DNA of 55,346 nucleotides. Source: a virus. The stretch lies in IMG/VR virus record IMGVR_UViG_3300028654_000022, positions 1-55,346 of that record; one strand, 5' to 3'. A program made the translations under genes and the position numbers. This document shows, in pieces, positions 50,277-55,346 of the stretch. Within the stretch, counting starts at the first letter, position 1; the number at the start of each line of letters is the position of its first letter. The notes under the pieces are model-generated. The model was given only the letters and a program-made list of their open reading frames with translations, was not told where the DNA came from and searched no databases.

Positions 50277-50473
50277 GCAGCGTAACTCTCCCTCTGCGTG
50301 TAAATCTTTATCGCTTCTAGTTCATCATCACTTACGATCTGTCTGTCTTGAAAGTAACCTAAATAGCTTATTAAGTGCGCCTTCTTTACAAAGTCGGTTT
50401 CAACGGCTATTTTTGCTTCTAATAAGATCATAAGTAACGTTCTGTTTTCTGTATTTTTTAATGTATTACACAT
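50273..50473 (-). CDS. Hypothetical protein, 66 aa
   Basis: A helical protein (ENRTLLMILLEAKIAVETDF, DDELEAIKIYTQRESYAA). The ATG lies just downstream of the minus-strand tRNA pair with AAGGAAATGTG as ribosome site. The family is unknown. Confidence 0.55.
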   Translation of the reverse strand: MCNTLKNTENRTLLMILLEAKIAVETDFVKKAHLISYLGYFQDRQIVSDDELEAIKIYTQRESYAA

Positions 50474-50481
50474 TTCCTTAG

Positions 50482-50607
50482 TAGAGTAGGAAGGAATCGA
50501 ACCTTCATCATCCGGGTATTGATCCCGGCCAGCTTAAAATAAGTTATGGGTTACCGCCATTACGCTCGTCTTTATTCCACCCTTATTTACCATTACTGCA
50601 CTACTCA
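50482..50607 (-). tRNA. tRNA-like gene with anticodon CAA and enlarged D-loop
   Basis: Minus strand. The 3' half is a good tRNA: anticodon stem CCGGG/CCCGG with loop ATCAATA (anticodon CAA), five-base variable region, T-arm GAAGG-TTCGATT-CCTTC and acceptor CTACTCT plus A. The 5' acceptor TGAGTAG pairs at six of seven positions, and CAGT/GCTG gives a D-stem. The D-loop is about 61 bases instead of about 8. The extra part folds into its own stem AAATAAG/CTTATTT. A CAA anticodon means Leu, yet the long variable arm of tRNA-Leu is absent. It may be a tRNA with an inserted element or a decayed gene. Confidence 0.5.
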
Positions 50608-50610
50608 TAT

Positions 50611-50658
50611 AACCTTTGGCTTATGAGGCCAACAAGCTTCCAATTGCTCTACTCCGCA
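50611..50658 (-). pseudogene. 5' half of a tRNA with anticodon CAT
   Basis: Minus strand. Acceptor TGCGGAG, D-arm GAGC-AATTGGAA-GCTT and anticodon arm TTGGC-CTCATAA-GCCAA (anticodon CAT) have normal tRNA geometry, but no T-arm or matching 3' acceptor (CTCCGCA) follows. Instead the CAA tRNA-like gene begins three bases later. It looks like a truncated tRNA-Met or tRNA-Ile2, or the 5' part of a rearranged gene. Confidence 0.45.
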
Positions 50659-50666
50659 ATATTAAA

Positions 50667-50848
50667 GACGGCGAAAAACTTAGGCAATAGGGGAGAGAGC
50701 TTAACTAACTATTTTAAGATTGTGCCTGTTATTTAACGCCGTCATGTTTAAGAACAAATTGGTAAAATATGAGTTTGTCAATCTAACTACACCGGAGCCA
50801 ACGAACTTAATCTTGGACGTGTTTCTTTGCGTATCAACATTTTACCAA
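50667..50848. other. Gap region with two closed-stem elements (about 345 bp, no gene)
   Basis: The gene-free stretch 50660-51004 holds two foldable blocks. First, GACGGCG (50667-50673) pairs with CGCCGTC (50737-50743), enclosing AGGCA/TGCCT (50682-50686 with 50723-50727) and CTTAA/TTAAG (50700-50704 with 50714-50718). Second, TTGGTAAAAT (50759-50768) pairs perfectly with ATTTTACCAA (50839-50848), with an inner CCAA/TTGG. A TTGACA box (minus, 50776-50781) in the block TTAGATTGACAAAC is shared with the promoter near 24220, but no -10 is clear here. Nothing else is seen in 50849-51004. Confidence 0.45.
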
Positions 50849-51004
50849 AATATATAAGAACTAAAAAGGTTTTCTAACCAACAATGGTATTTACAAAATT
50901 TCTTATTCAATTGCAATATCGTAGCGGAATTTATTTTCATATTTCTAACTGTCTATATAATATGGGATTAGTTAAATATGTTTCATGTGGAATAAGGATA
51001 TAAT

Positions 51005-51343
51005 TCATATTACCTTATAAAGTTTCGTAAGTTTACTAAATATTTCGCAATACAAGAAATTAAGATAATATGCCGCTGGCTCTGAATTACTTTTACAAAT
51101 AGAAATATTAACTTTATCAAATACATTTATTACGCAATGTAATATTTCGTGCGCCAAAGCCCCATATTCGTCAATCGTAAATCTGAATTGTGGTAACCAT
51201 AAATAATTGAAACAATGAAGTTCGTTTGCCTCTTTATATTCGATTAAGCAAGTCTCGCCCCCATAATTTTCTTGAGGCTCTTTTTCTAAACCCTGCTTCT
51301 TGAGAACAGAATCTTTATAATCAGAATCACCAATAATTACCAA
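51005..51343 (-). CDS. Putative HExxH metallopeptidase
   Basis: From the TTG at 51343 the 112-residue product has HEILH (65-69) followed by SEPAAYYLNFL (87-97). HExxH plus a downstream Glu (Glu88) is the zinc-binding pattern of gluzincin-like small peptidases, and similar phage proteins of unknown substrate share the EPxAYYL segment. The frame stays open upstream to about 51410 and reads FYPFYIQFFRVKDPVYNFDV, which looks like genuine protein, so the true start may be a rare codon such as ATT further upstream. It is probably the first gene of the late operon. Confidence 0.6.
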   Translation of the reverse strand: MVIIGDSDYKDSVLKKQGLEKEPQENYGGETCLIEYKEANELHCFNYLWLPQFRFTIDEYGALAHEILHCVINVFDKVNISICKSNSEPAAYYLNFLYCEIFSKLTKLYKVI

Positions 51344-51420
51344 AACATCAAAATTATAAACCGGGTCTTTAACTCTAAAAAATTGTATATAGAAAGGATA
51401 AAATTTGAAGAAAATAAAGA

Positions 51421-51440
51421 GGGAGCTTTCGCTCCCTCAA
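51421..51440 (-). terminator. Intrinsic terminator (minus strand) ahead of late operon
   Basis: A perfect 8-bp stem GAGGGAGC/GCTCCCTC with a four-base loop is followed on the minus strand by TTTATTTTC. It sits directly upstream of the peptidase gene, so transcription from the promoter at 51784-51812 must pass it to reach the late genes. Confidence 0.75.
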
Positions 51441-51456
51441 GTAGAGTAAATACGGG

Positions 51457-51526
51457 GGCTTGTTACTGATGTACGGCGGTCGGATTCCCACCCAGCGCCG
51501 TGGGTTTGATTCCCACAAGCTCCACA
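51457..51526 (+). tRNA. Degenerate tRNA-like element
   Basis: GGGGCTT (51457-51463) pairs with AAGCTCC (51519-51525, one G-U), followed by A. A good T-arm GTGGG-TTTGATT-CCCAC lies at 51502-51518. Between them, GGCG/CGCC (51477-51480 with 51498-51501) encloses a 17-base loop rather than a 7-base anticodon loop. The D-arm is only about 13 bases with no standard stem. The acceptor is nearly the same as that of the tRNA-Asp 140 bases downstream. It could be a decayed tRNA or a tRNA mimic. Confidence 0.4.
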
Positions 51527-51559
51527 TACTTGCAATCATTAAGATTGCACATCGAACAC

Positions 51560-51777
51560 GAAAAATCTCAAGTGTTCATACCACTTGAGCAATGAAAGGA
51601 GGGTTTTATGCCTCCGCCATAGATAAAGCCGGGTGAAAGCCCGGTCACATAACTAAAAAAGAGTGGGGCTGTATTTGTTAATTGGTAAACAAATAGGTTG
51701 TCACCCTATGATTGCCGGTTCGAATCCGACCAGCTCCACATCTTTATTATCGATATTTTTATAAAGTTAGTTAAGAC
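51560..51777 (-). ncRNA. Candidate small RNA, antisense to tRNA-Asp
   Basis: A promoter-like pair (TTGACA 51807-51812, TATATT 51784-51789, 17-base spacing) points left. About 200 bases on, a perfect 8-bp hairpin CTCAAGTG/CACTTGAG (51567-51589) is followed by ATTTTTCG, a textbook terminator. Between them two more hairpins occur: CCGGG/CCCGG (51629-51644) and GGAGG/CCTCC (51598-51615). No credible ORF lies in this stretch on the minus strand. The transcript would be fully antisense to the tRNA-Asp gene. Confidence 0.5.
51665..51738 (+). tRNA. tRNA-Asp (GTC)
   Basis: Acceptor GGGGCTG pairs with CAGCTCC (one G-U). D-arm TTTG...CAAA holds a TTGG-containing loop, anticodon arm ATAGG-TTGTCAC-CCTAT has anticodon GTC, and T-arm GCCGG-TTCGAAT-CCGAC has one mismatch. 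Position 26 is squeezed between the D and anticodon stems. ACA follows the discriminator region, so CCA is probably added. It is the only clearly standard tRNA in the window. Confidence 0.8.
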
Positions 51778-51783
51778 TATTCT

Positions 51784-51812
51784 AATATAAAACATGTGCT
51801 AAACATTGTCAA
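51784..51812 (-). promoter_or_regulatory. Strong minus-strand promoter candidate
   Basis: TTGACA and TATATT with 17-base spacing on the minus strand. Its core TTGACAATGTTTAG is almost identical to the plus-strand promoter at 53280-53310 (TTGACATTGTTTAG). A second TGACAATGT copy lies 23 bases upstream and could be an operator. Confidence 0.6.
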
Positions 51813-51893
51813 GAAATGTACGCACATTGTCATACCTCTCCAAGATAATCCCGGAACAAACTTGCTCCGTCAATCAAAATTTCAAGGAACTAA

Positions 51894-52829
51894 TTATTTG
51901 TTACTAAATACCAATTTTGGTAAATTCCATTTGCACTTAGAACCCCAAAAATGATAAAAGTGCTTTCTATCAAAACTTATATCAATGTCACAATCTTGAG
52001 AAAATTCTGTAGTCCAAATATTATCAATTAAAGTAAGATGATCGAACGTATTATTAAAACGAATGTAAAACTCATTACAATTATCTTTCTCTCTTGCCCA
52101 ATTTTCTTTTCTCAAACTATCTATAAAGGCACTTTTATTGTCATTTTTAAATTTAATGATACTATCTTCGTTGCGGCAGACAGCAAGGCTGTCTCTCAAA
52201 ACTACAAAGGTTTGCGCATTGAGGAAACTTCCCTTTGCAAAATAGGGTTTCTGGATAATATCGGGTATGCGATTGCTGGGGTAAGCATGGCTAGTAATGG
52301 ATTTGATATTTCCGTTTATTGTCGACAAGCCTGCCGAATTAAAGGGAATATTTTCCAAAAAGCTGCAAGATTTAGAGAGATTGTAGAATCTCCTTTGCGC
52401 AATATTTGGCAAAACTCCCCCGAACCTCTTTTGCCCTCCGAATCCCAAGTTGCTTTTTTCGGTTTTTACATGGATAAGCCTATAATGATTAAACAAAGAT
52501 TTATCCCAAGTCGGGATACATTTATTGTTGTGACTACTCTCCCAAAATCTTCCACTATCGATTCCCCAGATATTATATGTTTGGGTGTTGAAAAAGCACT
52601 TAACGAATTTATTAGCATTAGCAACCAAGATTTTGTCTTTGGAACAGGTATTGACGGAGCAAGCAACGTTGTAAAACTGGCTATTAAGGCTTTCCCGGAT
52701 GATTGTGGGGAACCTATCAATACTTTGATTTGCACAAAGAACGGCTTTCAATGGATTAGCAAACACCAACCATGCAATTAGGATAATTATAAAATTTAAT
52801 TTGTATTTATCACTAACATTTTCAGGCAT
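51894..52829 (-). CDS. Long antisense ORF over Ntn hydrolase gene
   Basis: The 311-codon frame spans the whole plus-strand hydrolase gene and extends beyond both ends. It starts in TAATG overlap with a 24-codon ORF (52829-52903) and has AAAGGGTGAATA as ribosome site and a hydrophobic N-terminus (NFIIILIAWLVFANPLKAVL). No family is recognised, and the plus-strand frame is the better-supported gene. It may be only an open shadow frame; the good ribosome site and 144-base extension keep it open as a candidate. Confidence 0.25.
   Translation of the reverse strand: MPENVSDKYKLNFIIILIAWLVFANPLKAVLCANQSIDRFPTIIRESLNSQFYNVACSVNTCSKDKILVANANKFVKCFFNTQTYNIWGIDSGRFWESSHNNKCIPTWDKSLFNHYRLIHVKTEKSNLGFGGQKRFGGVLPNIAQRRFYNLSKSCSFLENIPFNSAGLSTINGNIKSITSHAYPSNRIPDIIQKPYFAKGSFLNAQTFVVLRDSLAVCRNEDSIIKFKNDNKSAFIDSLRKENWAREKDNCNEFYIRFNNTFDHLTLIDNIWTTEFSQDCDIDISFDRKHFYHFWGSKCKWNLPKLVFSNK
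52038..52781 (+). CDS. Secreted proteasome-like Ntn hydrolase
   Basis: The 247-residue protein has a signal peptide-like start (about 11-26, KLITIIFLSCPIFFSQ), then GTFIVIFKFNDTIFVAADSK. Thr32, Asp48 (16 residues later, as Asp17 in proteasome beta subunits) and Lys68 in CKIGFLDNIGYAIAGVS match the Thr-Asp-Lys catalytic set of proteasome/HslV-type Ntn hydrolases. FGTGIDGASN near the end fits the family. An exported proteasome-like protein in a phage suggests an envelope or host-modifying role. A 311-codon antisense ORF covers it completely. Confidence 0.7.
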   Translation: MIERIIKTNVKLITIIFLSCPIFFSQTIYKGTFIVIFKFNDTIFVAADSKAVSQNYKGLRIEETSLCKIGFLDNIGYAIAGVSMASNGFDISVYCRQACRIKGNIFQKAARFREIVESPLRNIWQNSPEPLLPSESQVAFFGFYMDKPIMIKQRFIPSRDTFIVVTTLPKSSTIDSPDIICLGVEKALNEFISISNQDFVFGTGIDGASNVVKLAIKAFPDDCGEPINTLICTKNGFQWISKHQPCN

Positions 52830-52903
52830 TATTCACCCTTTCGCCTGATGGGTTCGTGAAAGATATAATCGTCAAATTTATTTATTATAATTTTATCTTT
52901 CAT

Positions 52904-53279
52904 TGCCTAATCTGAATTGCCTCAAAATAAAAAAGTATTTTATTGTTACCGTAAATTAAATTGTTCTTTTTATATGCAGAGTGAGCCTTTGAAGTCCCGA
53001 TATTATCTTCAATTACTTTTCTAAAAAATTAAAAACCCCATCAATCAGGACGGGCATCCGACTAATAGGGTTATTTAAGTTCCTTTTCAGGAAAATACTT
53101 CTTTTGTTATTCATTTCGCCCGTCATATAAGTTTATCTTAATTTCATACTACTAAAATACACCTTTTCTATTAAAAGTCAAATACTATTATGCAATACCC
53201 CCACGAGATATATTTTGAGTGTGATTATGAGCGATTTTGGAAGGGATGAAAATAATTCTAATTTTATTTTAGATTTTTC
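52904..53279. other. Gene-free region with a closed-stem element
   Basis: No convincing gene lies between 52904 and the promoter at 53280. GACGGGC (53049-53055) pairs with GCCCGTC (53118-53124) and encloses a TTCC/GGAA hairpin (53080-53083 with 53090-53093). On the minus strand AACCC...GGGTT followed by TTTTTAATTTTTT near 53030 could be a terminator. The remainder is AT-rich with nothing recognised. Confidence 0.4.
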
Positions 53280-53310
53280 TTGACATTGTTTAGAAATAAA
53301 TTTATATTTG
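53280..53310 (+). promoter_or_regulatory. Promoter of the DUF932 gene
   Basis: TTGACA (53280-53285) and TATATT (53303-53308) have 17-base spacing. The second box also reads TATATTTG (53303-53310), which fits the Bacteroidota TAnnTTTG consensus. It lies about 40 bases before the DUF932 start with no gene between. Its first 14 bases are nearly repeated in the minus-strand promoter at 51784-51812. Confidence 0.7.
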
Positions 53311-53351
53311 AATCGTTACTTAACTATAATTTATAAAATTTGGAGGTTATC

Positions 53352-54251
53352 ATGTTATTCAACAAAATGTTACAAAACGCTGGTATTACTACTATTGAAG
53401 ATAAATCAACGGATTTATTAGCTCAATTCGGTCTTAATTGGGAAGTTAAAAAAGAATCTCTTTTATTGCCTTCCGGTCAACAATCTGGTTTCTATGGTAT
53501 AGTAAGACAAGATACACAAAAAACTTTTGCCACTTGCAAAGAAGGTTACGAAGTTTTCCAAAATGCTGAATCACTTACATTAGTGAATGAAGCTGCGAAC
53601 AATTTAGGTCTGTCAGTAAACAGAGGCGGAATGTTCAAAGAGGGCGGTTTAGTTTTCTTACAATTAGAGAACGGTCAGGTATCCGGCATCGGTCAAAACA
53701 ATGATACAATTAAGAAGTACGTATCTGCTATGAACTCGCACGATGGTAGTTTGTCTCTAAAATGGGGATTAACAAATATTACTATTTCTTGCCGTAATAC
53801 TTTTTGGGCTGCCGTACGTGAAATGAAAAATACCGTTAAACATACTGAATCGATGCGCTTAAGAATTGAAACTATTATGAATCAGATCAAAGCAGTTCAG
53901 AAAACGGAAGAAGATTTGTTTAAGATTTTCTTTAAGTTTGCAGAAGTCCCCGCAACAAAGGCTCATATTGCTATGGCTGTTAAATCAGTTCTTGACATTG
54001 ACTTGCTTGGCGGAACAAGATCAAATTTGACATCTTATCAGGTTAATCGTATGAACGATCTTAGTGCATCAATCCAGAAGGAAATCAATCAAAAGGGTAA
54101 TACTTTATGGGGGTTATTTTCCGGCGTAACAAACTACACAACACATAAAATGCCCGGCGGTGATGTTAATAGACAGCAATCAAAGGCTATCGGTTTAGGT
54201 TACAAAGTTGATAATGAAGTCTTTGCAGAATTTGCCGAAATAGTTAAGTAA
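53352..54251 (+). CDS. DUF932 phage/plasmid-like protein
   Basis: The start at 53352 is chosen for its TTTGGAGGTTATC ribosome site, rather than the TTG at 53340 that lies within that site. The 299-residue protein has the DUF932 layout: early YGIVRQDTQKTFATCKEGYE, GGLVFLQLENGQ, then SAMNSHDGSLSLKWGLTNI, and a helical C-terminal part with MPGGDVNRQQSKAIGLGY. Family members are common on phages and plasmids. Their biochemical role is not established, though they are usually expressed strongly and early. Confidence 0.85.
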   Translation: MLFNKMLQNAGITTIEDKSTDLLAQFGLNWEVKKESLLLPSGQQSGFYGIVRQDTQKTFATCKEGYEVFQNAESLTLVNEAANNLGLSVNRGGMFKEGGLVFLQLENGQVSGIGQNNDTIKKYVSAMNSHDGSLSLKWGLTNITISCRNTFWAAVREMKNTVKHTESMRLRIETIMNQIKAVQKTEEDLFKIFFKFAEVPATKAHIAMAVKSVLDIDLLGGTRSNLTSYQVNRMNDLSASIQKEINQKGNTLWGLFSGVTNYTTHKMPGGDVNRQQSKAIGLGYKVDNEVFAEFAEIVK

Positions 54252-54259
54252 CATCGGCA

Positions 54260-54299
54260 TGGCGCATGGTTAGCGGTCTAAATTATCCGCCTTGCGCCA
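54260..54299 (+). other. Hairpin downstream of DUF932 gene
   Basis: TGGCGCA (54260-54266) pairs with TGCGCCA (54293-54299), and inside it GCGG (54273-54276) pairs with CCGC (54287-54290). There is no T-run, so it may be a transcript-end or stability element. The remainder of the 204-bp gap up to 54455 shows nothing recognised. Confidence 0.4.
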
Positions 54300-54455
54300 C
54301 TAATCAACTAAAATTTGTCAGAAATGGTTCTTAATAGGCAGATAATCAATACTAATAATTTTTATTGGGAGTTAAAATAATTGTGTAGATTTCTGCAAAG
54401 AATTAAGTACCCTAACAGGCTATGAGTTTATTAATAATTAAATAAAAAAGGTAAA

Positions 54456-54677
54456 ATGAAAAAACAACACTACACCAAAGAAGAATTTATGGAACTGGCT
54501 GGAAAAGGCAAAAAACCTATTACTAAATCCCGCCTTAGTCAGTTAATGAACGGGTATAAACATTCAGACGGCTATATGGTTCCCCCTGTGCTCATAGAGG
54601 GCAAAGACTACAAGAGAGCCGGAGTAATATTCTTTCAAAGCGCAATTAAGAAAATAGTTAGGAGGGATAAGAAATGA
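54456..54677 (+). CDS. Small HTH-like protein, 73 aa
   Basis: The basic protein has KKPITKSRLSQLMNGYKHSD (about 18-37), which fits a turn plus recognition helix, followed by VPPVLIEGKDYKRAGVIFF, like excisionase/MerR-type small DNA-binding proteins. It overlaps the next gene by four bases. Regulatory function is inferred. Confidence 0.55.
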   Translation: MKKQHYTKEEFMELAGKGKKPITKSRLSQLMNGYKHSDGYMVPPVLIEGKDYKRAGVIFFQSAIKKIVRRDKK

Positions 54678-54952
54678 GCCATCTTATAAAAAGCCAAATA
54701 AAATTGAATATGAAAATATATTTCCGTTATGGCATGCAAATAAAAGGAGGAATAGTTATTGAAATTGTTGATAATGTTTATTTTAAAGTTTCTACTGAAA
54801 TTTGTACGAAACCAACAATTTTACCGTTAGGTTATTCTGATATTTACGATAACGAATATGAAGCTTTAGAAAATTTATCAGATGATTTAAACTTTGGTTA
54901 TGATAGTTGTTTGAAAAGAATGGAAGAACTAACTAAACAAGAAAATAGTTAA
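54674..54952 (+). CDS. Hypothetical protein, 92 aa
   Basis: A strand-rich N-terminal part (MKIYFRYGMQIKGGIVIEIV) is followed by an acidic helical end. It overlaps the HTH-like gene and has AGGAGGGATAAGAA as ribosome site. No family is recognised. Confidence 0.55.
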   Translation: MSHLIKSQIKLNMKIYFRYGMQIKGGIVIEIVDNVYFKVSTEICTKPTILPLGYSDIYDNEYEALENLSDDLNFGYDSCLKRMEELTKQENS

Positions 54953-54980
54953 GAAGTAAACTAACAAATGAGGTGAGAAA

Positions 54981-55346
54981 ATGACTTTTCAAGAACTACA
55001 AGACAAAATCGGCGAACAAAATCAAGCGGACTGGCATCAACATACTAACGGCGGTGGATGGATTAGTAAATCTGCAAAGGTTGATGAATCGGCTTATATC
55101 GGTGAAAACGCAATAGTATTTTCCGGTGAGGTCTCTGGTGACGCATGGGTCTCTGGTAACGCACGGGTCTCTGATGACGCACGGGTCTCTGGTAACGCAC
55201 GGGTCTCTGGTAACGCACGGGTCTCTGGTAACGCACGGGTCTCTGGTGACGCACGGGTCTCTGATGACGCACGGGTCTCTGGTAACGCACGGGTCTCTGG
55301 TAACGCATGGGTCTCTGGTAACGCACTGGTCTCTGGTAACGCATGG
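54981..55346 (+). CDS. Hexapeptide-repeat (left-handed beta-helix) protein, 5' part
   Basis: ATG at 54981 after GAGGTGAGAAA. After an N-terminal segment ending GGGWISKSAKVDESAYIG, the protein becomes a run of six-residue units VSGNAR/VSGDAR/VSGNAW that continue to the window edge. Such V-S-G-[ND]-A-x repeats build left-handed beta-helices as in hexapeptide transferases and some phage surface proteins. The 366 bases are an exact number of codons; the end is missing. Confidence 0.75.
   Translation, partial: MTFQELQDKIGEQNQADWHQHTNGGGWISKSAKVDESAYIGENAIVFSGEVSGDAWVSGNARVSDDARVSGNARVSGNARVSGNARVSGDARVSDDARVSGNARVSGNAWVSGNALVSGNAW
55128..55346 (+). repeat. 18-bp tandem repeats at right edge
   Basis: Units of 18 bp (gcacgggtctctggtaac with few variants, such as gatgac or gcatgg) recur about a dozen times to the last base. 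The near-identical copies would collapse in short-read assembly, which explains why the window ends here. Confidence 0.9.

Noticed and set aside
51905-51918. Palindrome TACCAA-TT-TTGGTA as an operator
   Set aside because: A single AT-rich copy without a nearby promoter on the right strand; too little support.
55063-55344. Minus-strand ORF of RYQRPV-type repeats opposite the right-edge gene
   Set aside because: It is the reverse reading of the 18-bp hexapeptide repeats. The plus-strand frame has a start, a ribosome site and a known repeat type.
55128-55346. Possible CRISPR array
   Set aside because: The repeats are direct, contiguous, only 18 bp and in frame within a coding gene; there are no spacers and no cas genes.
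1-55346. Alternative genetic code with TGA recoded
   Set aside because: TGA ends many well-supported genes, including ATGA-coupled ones, and no suppressor tRNA for TGA is seen. Only the 2726 ORF has an internal TGA.

Overview
The window is an AT-rich genome, or near-complete contig, of a tailed double-stranded DNA phage with a podovirus-like gene set. Terminase small and large subunits, a 641-residue portal, scaffold, major capsid protein, neck proteins, a tail-nozzle-like protein, a beta-helix spike and a 2121-residue internal/polyvalent protein all lie in order on the minus strand. No integrase, reverse transcriptase or CRISPR array is visible. The host is probably a member of the Bacteroidota/Ignavibacteria-type bacteria. 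This inference rests on several Sec signal peptides ending in Ala-Gln or Gly-Gln and on TAnnTTTG-type promoter boxes. Standard stop codons are used throughout, including TGA.

Region 1 (1-16360, plus strand) is the DNA-metabolism operon. After a truncated repeat protein come a YopX-like protein, a PD-(D/E)XK exonuclease, a coiled-coil protein and an ERF annealing protein, forming a recombination cassette. These are followed by a truncated helicase beside a homing-type endonuclease, a replication initiator with a DnaB-type helicase, many small proteins of unknown function, two more nuclease-like proteins, an HTH regulator, a DHH phosphoesterase, three overlapping membrane microproteins and a MazG-like pyrophosphohydrolase. 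A strong terminator at 16337-16360 separates it from the convergent minus-strand operon.

Region 2 (16365-24181, minus) holds lysis and accessory genes: a unimolecular spanin candidate, a GH24 endolysin, holin-like and other small membrane proteins, a secreted repeat protein, a second secreted protein, a GNAT acetyltransferase and an ATP-grasp enzyme. A promoter-like site at 24198-24226 could drive this block.

Region 3 (24223-49506, minus) is the virion module, read from terminase leftwards. Five proteins of this and the preceding block carry N-terminal signal peptides, which is unusual for virion-module genes. A small recognisable gene is nested in another frame inside the 2121-residue gene.

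Region 4 (49507-54952) is an accessory and control region. It has short minus-strand genes, an unusual tRNA pair on the minus strand, a tRNA-Asp and a degenerate tRNA-like element on the plus strand, a promoter with tandem terminators that may make a short antisense RNA, a metallopeptidase-like gene, a secreted proteasome-like Ntn hydrolase covered by a long antisense ORF, and a DUF932 gene behind a strong promoter. Region 5 (54981-55346) starts a hexapeptide-repeat protein that runs off the end. Both window ends lie in coding repeats, so the sequence was probably cut by repeat collapse in assembly. Several non-coding stretches fold into closed-stem RNA elements; two of them (5201-5270 and 7531-7596) share the same architecture.
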